From contig NZ_CP009048.1 of NCBI RefSeq assembly GCF_000746525.1, forward strand, positions 281,501 through 345,500: a DNA stretch of 64,000 nt, in the 5' to 3' direction. Below the pieces are notes generated by a model. It did no database searches. It was not told the origin of the DNA and saw only the letters and a list, made by a program, of their open reading frames with translations. This stretch comes from Pseudomonas alkylphenolica (GTDB taxonomy: Bacteria; Pseudomonadota; Gammaproteobacteria; Pseudomonadales; Pseudomonadaceae). Position 1 is the stretch's first letter, and every line of letters begins with the position of its first letter. The translations under genes and the position numbers were made by a program. Of this stretch, positions 1 through 8,634 are shown in pieces.

Positions 1-531
1 CTTCTGGCAATGATGTGGGGCCTGCACAAGGCGTTTTACCTGGAGTCGCAACGGCAGATCGCGCAGATGCATTCGCTGGCGCCGTTCGCCAACTCCCGCC
101 GCGGCCGCGGTGGCTGGCGTCAGCGCCTGAGCCAGGCGGTGCATTTCCCGTCGCGCGATGAGGTCTACCGGTTCATGGATGACGTCGTGCGTCCGGCGAT
201 TGCCGAGGTGACCGAGGTGTTCGTCGAGAAGGGCCTGAACGTCATTACCCAGGAAGATCCGAGCCATGACAACGTCAGTCTGAAGATTGGTCATGGCGAG
301 GAGCAGCCGTTCATCTATCAGGTTCAGATGCGTGGCTATTTCACACCGTCATTCGCTTTGGGCGGGCTGGGTACCCAGGAGTTGAAAAACCGCCGTTACT
401 ATCGGGCCGAGGTGCATCTGAGCGAAGGCAGCCAGGACTATGACCTGGTGGGTTACAGCAAAGAGCAGATCATCAACGACATCCTCGATCAGTACGAGCG
501 GCATATGCAGTTCTTGCATCTGGTGCGTTAA
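1..531 (+). CDS. betT: BCCT choline transporter BetT, C-terminal fragment (5' end outside window)
   Basis: The frame is open from base 1, so this is the 3' part of a gene that starts before the window. The 176 visible residues begin at the end of a hydrophobic helix and continue as a soluble tail (VHFPSRDEVYRFMDDVVRPAI, then a region ending in QFLHLVR). That extended cytoplasmic C-terminus is typical of Pseudomonas BetT, the proton-driven inner-membrane choline importer that feeds glycine betaine synthesis, where the tail takes part in osmotic regulation. The membrane core is not visible, so the call rests on the tail alone. Another long-tailed BCCT carrier (betaine or carnitine) is possible. 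A REP pair follows 4 bases after the stop. Confidence 0.72.
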   Translation, partial: LLAMMWGLHKAFYLESQRQIAQMHSLAPFANSRRGRGGWRQRLSQAVHFPSRDEVYRFMDDVVRPAIAEVTEVFVEKGLNVITQEDPSHDNVSLKIGHGEEQPFIYQVQMRGYFTPSFALGGLGTQELKNRRYYRAEVHLSEGSQDYDLVGYSKEQIINDILDQYERHMQFLHLVR

Positions 532-535
532 GCGC

Positions 536-601
536 ATCGCGGGACAAGCCCGCTCCCACAGAGGCAACATGACCCCTGTGGGAGCGGGCTTGCCCCGCGA
601 T
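536..601. repeat. inverted REP pair (BIME/REPIN type)
   Basis: Two copies of the Pseudomonas REP core face each other: one reads atcgcgggacaagcccgctc from 536 and the other is its inverted counterpart at 576-601. They flank a short spacer and can form a long hairpin. The pair lies between the convergent betT and tauD genes. It may stabilise mRNA ends or act as a weak bidirectional terminator. Confidence 0.85.
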
Positions 602-606
602 AACCA

Positions 607-1440
607 TCAAAATGGCGCATCCCCGAGAATCGTCGCCCGGTGCATCACCCGCCGCTGCGGCCGGTAGTCATCTACCGCGTAATGCTGGGTCACGCGGTTG
701 TCCCAGAAGGCCACGTCATTCTCCTGCCAGCGCCAGCGGATGGTGAACTCCGGCCGCGTGGCATGGGCGAACAGCAATTTCAGAATCGCCTCGCTTTCCG
801 CCTCGTTCAGCTCATTTATCTTCGTGGTGAAACCGTCATTGACGAACAGCGACTTGCGGCCGCTGACCGGGTGCGTGCGGATCACCGGGTGTGACAGCGG
901 CGGATTGTTGCGCCGCGTCGCTTCCCAGCGTTGCAGATCCTCAGGCGTGGTGCCAAAGCGCTCCAGCGGGAACGACTTGGTGAAGTCATGGGTCGCGGTC
1001 AGTCCGTCGAGCAATTGCTGGAGCGGTGCCGACAAGGCTTCGAAGGCTGCGATACCGCTGGCCCACAAGGTATCGCCGCCGTAGGTCGGCAGTTGCTTGG
1101 CGCTGAGGACCGCACCCAATGCCGGGGTCGGCAGGAAGGTCACGTCGGTGTGCCAGATGGCGTTGTCGCGCACATCTGTCACAGCGGTGTCGAGTACCAG
1201 CACCTGCGGGGTTTCCGGCACGTTGGGGTAGATCGGGTGAATATGCAGGTCGCCAAAGCGCGCGGCAAAGTCAGCCTGTTGCTGTGGGTTGATCGGCTGG
1301 TCACGGAAGAACAGCACCTGATGCTTGAGCAGGGCCTGCTCGATGGTGTCGCGTTGTTCGTCGTTGATCGCGCGGCTGAGGTCGATACCGCTAATCTGTG
1401 CGCCGAGTGCAGTGCTCAGCGGAGTAATGGTCAGGCTCAT
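607..1440 (-). CDS. tauD: taurine dioxygenase TauD
   Basis: Fe(II)/2-oxoglutarate-dependent dioxygenase of 277 residues that hydroxylates taurine, releasing sulfite and aminoacetaldehyde in the cytoplasm. The metal ligands fit the TauD/TfdA facial triad: H97 and D99 in WHTDVTF, and H253 in NRVTQHYA. R264 or R268 in the C-terminal segment should bind 2-oxoglutarate. I chose the ATG at 1440 because it gives the family N-terminus MSLTITPL; an upstream in-frame start would add 31 residues overlapping tauC. It is the last gene of tauABCD, 19 bases after the tauC stop. Confidence 0.95.
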   Translation of the reverse strand: MSLTITPLSTALGAQISGIDLSRAINDEQRDTIEQALLKHQVLFFRDQPINPQQQADFAARFGDLHIHPIYPNVPETPQVLVLDTAVTDVRDNAIWHTDVTFLPTPALGAVLSAKQLPTYGGDTLWASGIAAFEALSAPLQQLLDGLTATHDFTKSFPLERFGTTPEDLQRWEATRRNNPPLSHPVIRTHPVSGRKSLFVNDGFTTKINELNEAESEAILKLLFAHATRPEFTIRWRWQENDVAFWDNRVTQHYAVDDYRPQRRVMHRATILGDAPF

Positions 1441-1459
1441 GGCTATTCTCGATTCGTCT

Positions 1460-2299
1460 TCAATGACTCTGGCCGTGCCAGGGCACCAGTTTGCGCTGCA
1501 GGGCGCGCAGCCCCATTTCCAGGGCGAAGGCAATCAGTGCGATCACCAGGATGCCCAGCACCACCACATCGGTAACCAGGAACTGCGCCGCCGACTGGAC
1601 CATGAAACCCAGGCCGCTGGTGGCGGCGATCAGCTCGGCAGCGACCAGGGTCGACCAGCCCACACCCAGACCGATGCGTACACCGGTGAGGATGTCGGGC
1701 AGGGCACTGGGCAGAATGACGTGGCGGATCAGCTGGGCCCGCGTGGCACCCAGCGATTGCGCCGCCCGCAGTTTGGTCGGATCGACCGTGCGCACGCCGG
1801 TGGCGGTGGCAATGGCAATCGGGGCGAAGATCGCCAGATAGATCAGCAGCACCTTCGACAACTCGCCGATGCCGCACCAGATTACGATCAGTGGCAGGTA
1901 GGCCAGGGGTGGAATAGGGCGGTAGAACTCGATCAGCGGGTCGAGAATGCCGCGGGCAATCCGGTTATGGCCGATAGCGATGCCGATCGGAATCGCCGTG
2001 GCAATCGCCGCACCCAGCGCCAGGCCGATACGTCCCAGGCTCGCGCCCAGGTGTTGCCACAGGGTCGACTCCATATAGCCTTGGGTCAGCAGCAACCAGG
2101 CTTTGGCCAGCACGGCATCGGGGGAGGGCAGGAACAACGGCTCGATCCACTCGGCCGCGGTCACCGCCCACCACAGCAGGAGCAGGGTGGCCAGAGTCAG
2201 GCCGCTGATCCAGCGGGTGCTCAGGCTGCGGCGGATCTTCACCGCCGGGGTTGACGGGCTGCTGCGTTTGGCCGCGACCGGCACTTCCAGGCTACTCAT
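1460..2299 (-). CDS. tauC: taurine ABC transporter permease TauC
   Basis: Inner-membrane permease of 279 residues for taurine import. After a basic, polar N-terminus come about six hydrophobic helices and the binding-protein-dependent transport signature around [25 protein letters not shown], the EAA loop that docks to TauB. Its ATG overlaps the TauB stop by four bases (ATGA), so the two are translationally coupled. Confidence 0.94.
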   Translation of the reverse strand: MSSLEVPVAAKRSSPSTPAVKIRRSLSTRWISGLTLATLLLLWWAVTAAEWIEPLFLPSPDAVLAKAWLLLTQGYMESTLWQHLGASLGRIGLALGAAIATAIPIGIAIGHNRIARGILDPLIEFYRPIPPLAYLPLIVIWCGIGELSKVLLIYLAIFAPIAIATATGVRTVDPTKLRAAQSLGATRAQLIRHVILPSALPDILTGVRIGLGVGWSTLVAAELIAATSGLGFMVQSAAQFLVTDVVVLGILVIALIAFALEMGLRALQRKLVPWHGQSH

Positions 2300-3090
2300 G
2301 CGAACTCCTGCCGCACGGCGGCGCTGCGTTGCGAAAACACCCGGCTCAGCACGTGCTCGCGGGTTTCGATAAAGCGCGGGTCGGACTTGATCGCCCGTGC
2401 CGACTCACCAGCGGCATAACGCTGACCGAAGTCCAACTGCAGACGCTCGACGATCTGCCCGGGATTGGGCGCCAGCAGGATCAGGTCGGTGGCAAGGAAC
2501 ACCGCTTCTTCGATGTCGTGGGTAATCAGGAACACCGGTTTGGCCGTGCGTTGCCAGACCTGCAGGAGTAACTCCTGCATCTGTTCACGGGTAAAGGCAT
2601 CGAGGGCACCGAACGGCTCGTCCATCAGCAGCACCCGCGGATCGGCGGCCAAGGCGCGGGCCAGGCCCACACGTTGTTTCTGGCCACCGGACAATTGCCA
2701 GATGCGCCGTGTGCCGAAGTCGGCCAGGTCAACCAGGGCGAGCATTTCCCGGGCCTTGCGTTCACGCTCGGGGCGCGGCACACCCGCCAGTTCCAGGCCG
2801 AAGGCGACGTTGGCCAGCACATCCTGCCAGGGCAGTAGGGCATCGTCCTGGAACACCACGCCGCGCTCGGCACTCGGGCCTTGCACCGGCACACCGTCAA
2901 GCGTGATGCGCCCGGCGCTGGGCGCTACGAATCCGGCGATCAGGTTGAGCAGCGAGGTCTTGCCGCTGCCCGACGGGCCGAGGGCCACCAGCAACTGCTG
3001 TGGGCCCAGGCTCAGGTTGATATCGGCCAGCACCGGTTCGGCTGCGCCGGGGTACTGTGCGCTGATGCGCTCCAGTTCAAGCAATGCCAT
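2296..3090 (-). CDS. tauB: taurine ABC transporter ATP-binding protein TauB
   Basis: ATPase of the taurine importer, 264 residues. Walker A is GPSGSGKT (38-45), the Q-loop is in VVFQDD (about 81), the ABC signature LSGGQ is at 133-137, Walker B VLLMDEPF is at 153-160 and the H-loop His is at 191. Length and motifs are normal for the nitrate/sulfonate/taurine subfamily. It lies 12 bases after tauA and overlaps tauC by four bases. It powers TauC using substrate delivered by TauA. Confidence 0.94.
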   Translation of the reverse strand: MALLELERISAQYPGAAEPVLADINLSLGPQQLLVALGPSGSGKTSLLNLIAGFVAPSAGRITLDGVPVQGPSAERGVVFQDDALLPWQDVLANVAFGLELAGVPRPERERKAREMLALVDLADFGTRRIWQLSGGQKQRVGLARALAADPRVLLMDEPFGALDAFTREQMQELLLQVWQRTAKPVFLITHDIEEAVFLATDLILLAPNPGQIVERLQLDFGQRYAAGESARAIKSDPRFIETREHVLSRVFSQRSAAVRQEFA

Positions 3091-3102
3091 GACAAGCTCC
3101 GA

Positions 3103-4080
3103 TCAGTTGGCGATGAACTTGGCGCTGACGTACGGCGCGTAGTCCGGCAGTACCGCTTCGACCTTGCCCTGTTCCTTGAGGAAGGTGGCGGTGTCGGTGA
3201 TGGCCTGGGTAGTCGGCGCACCGAGTGCGGCAATCTGATCGGCCGCCAGCGGGAACACGTTGCCTTGCAGCAGGGCTGGAATGTCTGTGGCTTTGGCGCC
3301 GGAGAGTTTGACCAGTTTGTCGACGTTGCTCTGGTTGGCCAGCCAGGCTTGTGGATCCTTGCGGTAGTCGGCGTAGGCATCCAGGGTGACTTTGGCGAAG
3401 GCCTTGACGATTTCCGGGTGCTTGGCGGCAAAGTCCTTGCGCACGATCCAGGCATCGAAGGTCGGTGCGCCTTTCTCGGCCAGTTCGCCGGAGGTGATCA
3501 GCACCTTGCCGTTTTCCTTGGCCACACCCAGGGCCGGGTCCCAGACGTAGGTGGCGTCGATGTCACCGCGTTTCCACGCGGCGATGATCGCCGGTGGCGC
3601 CAGGTTGAGGATCTGCACCTTGGCCGGGTCGATGTTCCACTGTTTAAGCGCGGCCAGCAGGCTGTAATGACCGGTCGAAACGAAAGGCACGGCGATCTTC
3701 TTGCCGATCAGGTCCTGCGGCGAATTGATCCCGGCACCTTCGCGGGCCACCAGGGCTTCAGCGGCGCCGATCTGGGTGGCGATCAGAAAGGTTTCCACCG
3801 GCAGTTTGCGGGTCGCGGCGGCGGCCAGGGGGCTGGAACCGAGGTAGCCGATCTGCACGTCGCCCGAGGCTACCGCGGTGATCACATCGGCACCACTGTC
3901 GAACTTGCGCCAGTCGATGCTGGCCTTGCTGGCTTTTTCATAGTCGCCGTTGACCTGAGCGACTTTCGCCGGATCGACGGTGGTCTGGTAGGCAACGGTC
4001 AGGTCAGCCGCCTGAGCGAACCAGCTGGCGCCAGCCAGGGTCAGGGCGGCAAACAGGCGCAACGGAGCATGCAGGGTCAT
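3103..4080 (-). CDS. tauA: taurine-binding periplasmic protein TauA
   Basis: Periplasmic solute-binding protein of 325 residues with a clear signal peptide ending in AQA-ADL near residue 24. The mature part reads like the SsuA/TauA family, with LTVAYQTTVDPAKVAQVNG and the segment DATYVWDPALG in the second lobe. It is the first gene of tauABCD, with its promoter in the long AT-rich divergent region upstream. In this family the operon is switched on by CysB under sulfate starvation. Confidence 0.95.
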   Translation of the reverse strand: MTLHAPLRLFAALTLAGASWFAQAADLTVAYQTTVDPAKVAQVNGDYEKASKASIDWRKFDSGADVITAVASGDVQIGYLGSSPLAAAATRKLPVETFLIATQIGAAEALVAREGAGINSPQDLIGKKIAVPFVSTGHYSLLAALKQWNIDPAKVQILNLAPPAIIAAWKRGDIDATYVWDPALGVAKENGKVLITSGELAEKGAPTFDAWIVRKDFAAKHPEIVKAFAKVTLDAYADYRKDPQAWLANQSNVDKLVKLSGAKATDIPALLQGNVFPLAADQIAALGAPTTQAITDTATFLKEQGKVEAVLPDYAPYVSAKFIAN

Positions 4081-4155
4081 GGTGAACTCCTAGTCAGGCG
4101 AGCAGTGGGGAGATAATGGTCTGAAGACTAGATGATCTAAGAAACTTAAAATAAA

Positions 4156-4175
4156 TAACTTTTTAGCATTAGCTT
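4156..4175. repeat. direct repeat copy 1, candidate operator
   Basis: TAACTTTTTAGCATTAGCTT matches the copy at 4308-4327 at 16 of 20 positions. It lies 76-95 bases upstream of the tauA start, a usual distance for an activator site. Confidence 0.5.
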
Positions 4176-4307
4176 AGGAGCCAATCGCTTTAAGCTTTCA
4201 GGCGGCCTCGCGATGACGGAGGTCAAGGTCATCAGCAGCTGAAAACGAAATGATGGGTGGATGCAGCAAACACGCCAGCTCAGGCGGTCTAAAAAATTAT
4301 TTGCTAA

Positions 4308-4327
4308 TAACCTTTAGGTATTAGCTT
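4308..4327. repeat. direct repeat copy 2, candidate operator
   Basis: TAACCTTTAGGTATTAGCTT is the partner of 4156-4175 and also the core of an inverted repeat with one unpaired base (4303-4325). It lies about 260 bases upstream of the porin start. Confidence 0.5.
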
Positions 4328-4588
4328 GTGTGTCGATAACGACAGCGGAGAAAATTTCGGTGCATATTCCGTAATAATCTGAAAAATTACGAAATAAGTC
4401 TTTTTGGATTTATAGGATTGTCATTATCCTTGACCCCAAGGGCTGGCGCATTAGACCAAAGTCGTGAAATTAATAGTTACGATTGACTTGACGGTCACGC
4501 TTTGGTGCTAATCGCCAATCGACGTCGAGCAGGGCAATAGATCCTGCCGTAAGCGACACACAAGAATTAGAGACGAGAGGAGCAAAAC

Positions 4589-5926
4589 ATGTACAAGTCG
4601 ACCTTGGCACTCGCCGTGGCCGTAGGGGTTCTGGCCCAGCAAGCGAATGCCGCCGGTTTCGTTGAGGACAGCAAGCTGTCGCTCAGTTCGCGGACCATGT
4701 ATTTCAACAACGACAACCGTGACGGTGCTAACGATAACCGCGAGTCCGGTCAGGGCTTCAAGCTCGACTACATCTCGGGTTTCACTGAAGGTACCGTAGG
4801 TTTCGGTGTCGATGCCCAAGCGCTGTGGGGTATTCACCTGGATGGCGGTAAAGGCCACCACCCGGATAACAGCAGTTTCTTCCCAAGCGACACCGATAAG
4901 TCGGCTGAGAGCCAGTGGGGCCGTTTTGGTGCCAACGCCAAGGCACGCTTCTCCAAGACTGAAGCACACTTCGGTAGCGCTCTGGCGCCGAACCTGCCAA
5001 TCCTGGTGTCCAACGACGGTCGTCTGCTGCCGCAAACGTTTGAAGGCGGTACCATTCAGTCGAAAGAAATCGACAACCTGACCCTCAATGCCGGTCAACT
5101 GACCCACGCTATGGGTCGTGCGTCGAGCAACCGTACTGGTCTGTCCGTCTCCGGCGCAACTCAGGACAGCAACAAGTTCCAGTTTGCCGGTGGCGACTGG
5201 AAGGTCACCAAAGACCTGACCTTGCAGTACTACTACTCGAACCTGGAAGACTTCTACAAACAGCACTTCCTGGGCCTGGTTCACGTCTACCCGATCGCCG
5301 AAGACCAGTCGTTCAAGACTGACCTGCGCTACTTCGACAGCAGCAGCGATGGCAAGAACGGTCAGACCGGTTATGCCTTCGACAACAACAAGGGTTTTGC
5401 CAAGAACAAGGGCGAGGTCGACAACAAGACCTGGAGCGCCATGTTCACCTATACCCTTGGCGGCCATGCCTTCCTGCTGGGTCACCAGCAGATCGGTGAT
5501 GACGGTGGTTTTGTCTGGGCGAACCAAGGCGGTGTGACTAAAGACGGCACTAGCAACACAAGCACCGAAGGTAACGCTGGCGCCAGCTTCTACCTGTTCA
5601 CCGACAGCATGATCAACCAGTTCGCCAAAGCCGGTGAGAACACCACTTTCGGTCAATACTCCTATGACTTCGCACGCCTGGGCGTACCGGGTCTGAAGAC
5701 CTCGGTTTCCTACCTGCGCGGCGATGACATCAAGAGCGCCAAGAACGGCAGCAGCTATCACGAATGGGAACGCGATGCGCGCATCGACTACGTCATTCAG
5801 GAAGGCACCCTCAAAGGCCTGGGCGCCAGCCTGCGTCACGGCGTGTACCGCGGTGCTGGCAACGAAGCCAGTGCTGACCAGGATCAGACCCGTCTGATCT
5901 TCAACTACACTTACAGCTTCATGTAA
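4589..5926 (+). CDS. OprD-family outer-membrane porin (candidate sulfonate porin)
   Basis: A 445-residue outer-membrane protein: signal peptide ending near ANA-AGF (about residue 22), then the OprD family N-terminus GFVEDSKLSLSSRTMYFNND, alternating beta-strand pattern, and a C-terminal aromatic residue pattern (LIFNYTYSFM) used for BAM recognition. A good ribosome site (GAGAGGAGC) precedes the ATG. OprD porins are substrate-specific channels. Placement between tau and lsfA-ssu suggests it passes taurine, alkanesulfonates or sulfate esters, but the sequence alone does not give the substrate. A T-ending hairpin follows the stop. Confidence 0.9.
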   Translation: MYKSTLALAVAVGVLAQQANAAGFVEDSKLSLSSRTMYFNNDNRDGANDNRESGQGFKLDYISGFTEGTVGFGVDAQALWGIHLDGGKGHHPDNSSFFPSDTDKSAESQWGRFGANAKARFSKTEAHFGSALAPNLPILVSNDGRLLPQTFEGGTIQSKEIDNLTLNAGQLTHAMGRASSNRTGLSVSGATQDSNKFQFAGGDWKVTKDLTLQYYYSNLEDFYKQHFLGLVHVYPIAEDQSFKTDLRYFDSSSDGKNGQTGYAFDNNKGFAKNKGEVDNKTWSAMFTYTLGGHAFLLGHQQIGDDGGFVWANQGGVTKDGTSNTSTEGNAGASFYLFTDSMINQFAKAGENTTFGQYSYDFARLGVPGLKTSVSYLRGDDIKSAKNGSSYHEWERDARIDYVIQEGTLKGLGASLRHGVYRGAGNEASADQDQTRLIFNYTYSFM

Positions 5927-5942
5927 GTCCGGTTGAAACAAG

Positions 5943-5969
5943 AAGCCTCGCTCGATGCGAGGCTTTTTT
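5943..5969 (+). terminator. rho-independent terminator of the OprD gene
   Basis: A nine-base stem AAGCCTCGC / GCGAGGCTT with loop TCGAT, followed by a run of T, begins 16 bases after the porin stop. Confidence 0.88.
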
Positions 5970-6001
5970 ATGCCTGCTGGTTTATAGGTTTAAAAGTTAT
6001 A

Positions 6002-6019
6002 AATAAATCGATATTTATT
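6002..6019. promoter_or_regulatory. AT-rich palindrome upstream of lsfA
   Basis: AATAAAT CGAT ATTTATT is a perfect 7+7 inverted repeat, 66 bases before the lsfA start. The symmetry and position suggest a LysR-type (CysB-like) site, but no regulator is established here. Confidence 0.4.
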
Positions 6020-6084
6020 CTTTTTGTTTTTATCCCAGTACAGGCACAGTAACCCCATAACGAACCCAGCCAAGGAGCCGCACC

Positions 6085-6723
6085 ATGAGCCTCAGACTCG
6101 GCGACATCGCCCCCGACTTCGAACAGGAATCCAGCGAAGGCAAGATTCGCTTTCATGAATGGCTGGGCAACAGCTGGGGCGTGCTGTTCTCGCACCCGGC
6201 CGACTTCACCCCGGTGTGCACCACCGAACTGGGCTTTACCGCCAAGCTCAAGGAACAGTTCGCCGAACGCGGGGTCAAGGCCATTGCCCTGTCGGTGGAC
6301 CCGGTGGACTCCCATCACCGCTGGATCGAAGACATCAACGAAACCCAGAACACCATCGTCAACTTCCCGATCCTGGCCGATGCCGATCGCAAGGTTTCCG
6401 ACCTCTACGACCTGATTCATCCCAATGCCAGTGACACCCTGACGGTTCGCTCCCTGTTCGTTATCGACCCGAACAAGAAGATCCGCCTGACCATTACCTA
6501 CCCGGCCAGTACCGGGCGTAATTTCCACGAGATTCTGCGGGTGATTGACTCGTTGCAGCTGACCGACAACCACAAGGTTGCCACGCCGGCCAACTGGCAG
6601 GACGGTGACGAGGTGGTGATCGTGCCGTCGCTCAAGGATGAAGACGAAATCAAGCAACGCTTTCCGAAGGGTTACCGGGCGGTCAAGCCGTACCTGCGCC
6701 TGACCCCGCAACCCAATCGCTGA
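6085..6723 (+). CDS. lsfA: 1-Cys peroxiredoxin LsfA
   Basis: Cytoplasmic Prx6-type peroxiredoxin of 212 residues that reduces hydrogen peroxide and organic peroxides. The peroxidatic Cys is C45 in HPADFTPVCTTE, and it is the only Cys in the protein, confirming the 1-Cys class. The C-terminal Prx domain (PSLKDEDEIKQRFPKGYRAVKPYLR) is present. Start site: GGAGCC sits 6 bases before the ATG. In pseudomonads lsfA is induced by sulfate limitation and sits before ssuEADCBF, exactly as here. Confidence 0.94.
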   Translation: MSLRLGDIAPDFEQESSEGKIRFHEWLGNSWGVLFSHPADFTPVCTTELGFTAKLKEQFAERGVKAIALSVDPVDSHHRWIEDINETQNTIVNFPILADADRKVSDLYDLIHPNASDTLTVRSLFVIDPNKKIRLTITYPASTGRNFHEILRVIDSLQLTDNHKVATPANWQDGDEVVIVPSLKDEDEIKQRFPKGYRAVKPYLRLTPQPNR

Positions 6724-6746
6724 TCTTTAGCCATAGCAGGGATTTT

Positions 6747-6770
6747 GGGCCGTTTCGACGGCCCTTTTTT
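6747..6770 (+). terminator. rho-independent terminator of lsfA
   Basis: Stem GGGCCGT / ACGGCCC with a TTCG tetraloop and six T, 23 bases after the lsfA stop. It separates lsfA from the ssu promoter region (6771-6923), which is AT-rich with A/T half-sites resembling the lsfA palindrome. Confidence 0.88.
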
Positions 6771-6923
6771 ATTGGCTGTCTGTGAAATTTGCATAGGTAA
6801 TAAAGGAATAAACAAATGAAAAAATATGATTTATTGATATATGTGACGAGCTGTTAAGGTCAGTGCATTCCAGCGAGAACTCAAACTCGCGGCCTTTTAG
6901 AACACGATCAAGGATGCGCTCCA

Positions 6924-7517
6924 ATGCTGGTTGTTTCTCTCGGTGGTAGTCCCAGTCTGCGTTCACGCTCCGGTGTGCTGCTTGAGCGCAGCCGCCAGTG
7001 GTTGCAAGGCCAGGGCGTCGAAGTGGTGACTTTCCAGGTGCGCGACTTTCCGGCCGAAGACCTGCTGCATGCGCGTTTCGACAGCCCCCGTGTGCAGCAT
7101 TTTCTGCAACTGGTAGAGCAGGCCGACGGCCTGGTAGTGGCGACGCCGGTCTACAAGGCGTCGTTTGCCGGGGCCTTGAAAACCCTGCTCGACCTGCTGC
7201 CTGAGCGCGCGCTGAGCCACAAGGTGGTATTGCCCATCGCCACCGGCGGCAGCATCGCCCACATGCTGGCGGTGGATTACGCACTCAAACCGGTGTTGTC
7301 CGCACTGAAGGCCCAGGAAATTTTGCAAGGGATCTTCGCGGATGACAGCCAGATCACTTATGGCGAAGGCAATGCCGCCGCGCAACTGGCGCCGGTTCTG
7401 GAACAACGTCTGAACGAGTCGCTTGAACTGTTTCACAGTGCCCTGGCACGCCGACCGAAACCGGTCGCCCCCGGTGTACTGAATGAGCGTCTGCTCAGTG
7501 CTCGCTGGAGCATCTGA
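6924..7517 (+). CDS. ssuE: NAD(P)H-dependent FMN reductase SsuE
   Basis: Flavodoxin-like FMN reductase of 197 residues that supplies FMNH2 to the monooxygenase SsuD. The N-terminal [16 protein letters not shown] loop binds the FMN phosphate, and the segment [23 protein letters not shown] is characteristic of the SsuE/MsuE family. It is the first gene of ssuEADCBF. The ATG at 6924 follows AAGGA by 10 bases. Confidence 0.93.
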   Translation: MLVVSLGGSPSLRSRSGVLLERSRQWLQGQGVEVVTFQVRDFPAEDLLHARFDSPRVQHFLQLVEQADGLVVATPVYKASFAGALKTLLDLLPERALSHKVVLPIATGGSIAHMLAVDYALKPVLSALKAQEILQGIFADDSQITYGEGNAAAQLAPVLEQRLNESLELFHSALARRPKPVAPGVLNERLLSARWSI

Positions 7518-7610
7518 GCCGCACCACCCGATTTTCTGCAATTCCCACCTTACTCGCCCGCCAACGGGCAAGCAGGTGCAGCCTGAACCCAACAGCAAAA
7601 GGAGAGCGCT

Positions 7611-8576
7611 ATGCGCACTGTCATTTTGCGTCGTGGTCTGGTCGCTCTGTTTGCTGCGGCTGTGTCCTTCGGCGCCATTACTCAAGCCCAGGCTGAAAGC
7701 CTGCGTATCGGTTATCAGAAATACGGCACCCTGGTGCTGCTCAAGGCCAAGGGCTCGCTGGAGAAGCGCCTGGCCGCTCAGGGCATACAGGTGCAATGGA
7801 CGGAATTCCCCGGCGGCCCGCAACTGCTTGAGGGCCTGAACGTCGGCTCCATCGATTTCGGTGTAACCGGCGAAACCCCGCCGGTGTTCGCCCAGGCTGC
7901 CGGTGCTGATCTGCTGTACGTGGCCTATGAGCCGCCTGCGCCGCACAGCGAAGCGATCCTGGTGCCCAAGGGCTCGTCGATCCAGTCGGTCAAGGAACTC
8001 AAGGGCAAGAAAGTTGCGCTGAACAAAGGCTCCAACGTGCACTACCTGCTGGTGCGCGCTCTGGAAGATGCCGGCCTCAAATACACCGACATCCAGCCGG
8101 TGTTCCTGCCCCCTGCCGATGCCCGCGCCGCCTTCGAGCGTGGCAGTGTCGATGCCTGGGTAATCTGGGACCCCTATCAGGCCGCTGCCGAGCAGCAGTT
8201 GCAGGCCCGTACCCTGCGTGACGGCAAAGGCATCGTCGACAACCACCAGTTCTACCTGGCGACCAAACCCTACGCGCAGAAGCACCCTGAAGTGATCAAC
8301 ACCTTGGTCGAGGAAGTGCGCGCCGTAGGCGAGTGGTCCAAGGCCAACCCGCAGGAGGTCACCGACCAGGTCGCACCGTTGCTTGGCCTGCCGGCCGACA
8401 TCACCCTGACCTCGGTCAAACGCCAGGGCTACGGCGCTCACTTCCTGACCCCGGACGTGGTCAGCGCCCAGCAGAAAATCGCCGACACCTTCCACACGCT
8501 CAAGCTGATTCCCAAACCATTGAGCATCAAGGATGTGATCTGGACTCCCCCGGCCAAGGTCGCTACTGCGCCTTGA
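7611..8576 (+). CDS. ssuA: aliphatic sulfonate-binding periplasmic protein SsuA
   Basis: Periplasmic binding protein of 321 residues. The signal peptide ends near AQA-ESL (about residue 26), and the mature protein opens with LRIGYQKYGTLVLLKAKGSLEKRL, the SsuA hallmark. The family segment VDAWVIWDPYQAA is present. A small hairpin (GCCCG / CGGGC, 7556-7569) lies before the gene and a 7-bp hairpin (8590-8606) after it, which could set the usual excess of binding protein over the downstream genes. Confidence 0.94.
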   Translation: MRTVILRRGLVALFAAAVSFGAITQAQAESLRIGYQKYGTLVLLKAKGSLEKRLAAQGIQVQWTEFPGGPQLLEGLNVGSIDFGVTGETPPVFAQAAGADLLYVAYEPPAPHSEAILVPKGSSIQSVKELKGKKVALNKGSNVHYLLVRALEDAGLKYTDIQPVFLPPADARAAFERGSVDAWVIWDPYQAAAEQQLQARTLRDGKGIVDNHQFYLATKPYAQKHPEVINTLVEEVRAVGEWSKANPQEVTDQVAPLLGLPADITLTSVKRQGYGAHFLTPDVVSAQQKIADTFHTLKLIPKPLSIKDVIWTPPAKVATAP

Positions 8577-8589
8577 CGATTCGCCCATG

Positions 8590-8606
8590 CCGGGACGCGG
8601 TCCCGG
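8590..8606 (+). other. intercistronic hairpin between ssuA and ssuD
   Basis: CCGGGAC GCG GTCCCGG forms a perfect 7-bp stem with no T-run, so it is more likely an mRNA 3'-end stabiliser for ssuEA than a terminator. Confidence 0.5.
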
Positions 8607-8634
8607 TTTGCGTTCCCCTTAGGAGACAACTCCA

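Larger units (their letters stand above)
4081..4588. promoter_or_regulatory. divergent promoter region tauA / OprD porin
   Basis: A 508-base gene-free stretch, AT-rich compared with its neighbours. It contains a 20-base imperfect direct repeat (4156-4175 and 4308-4327), a near-palindrome at 4303-4325 (GCTAATAACCT facing AGGTATTAGC), a short inverted repeat around CGTAAT...ATTACG near 4371-4393, and a plausible sigma-70 promoter for the porin (TTGACT at 4483, 18-base spacer, GCTAAT at 4507). I see no credible coding frame. CysB-type control is inferred from the flanking genes, not proven by the sequence. Confidence 0.6.

Noticed and set aside
4508..5941. A 477-codon frame opposite the first OprD gene
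   Set aside because: Shadow of the porin's codon bias; no ribosome site or recognisable domain.
6963..8588. A 541-codon frame opposite ssuE and ssuA
   Set aside because: It spans two well-supported genes and an intergenic hairpin on the other strand; no protein features.
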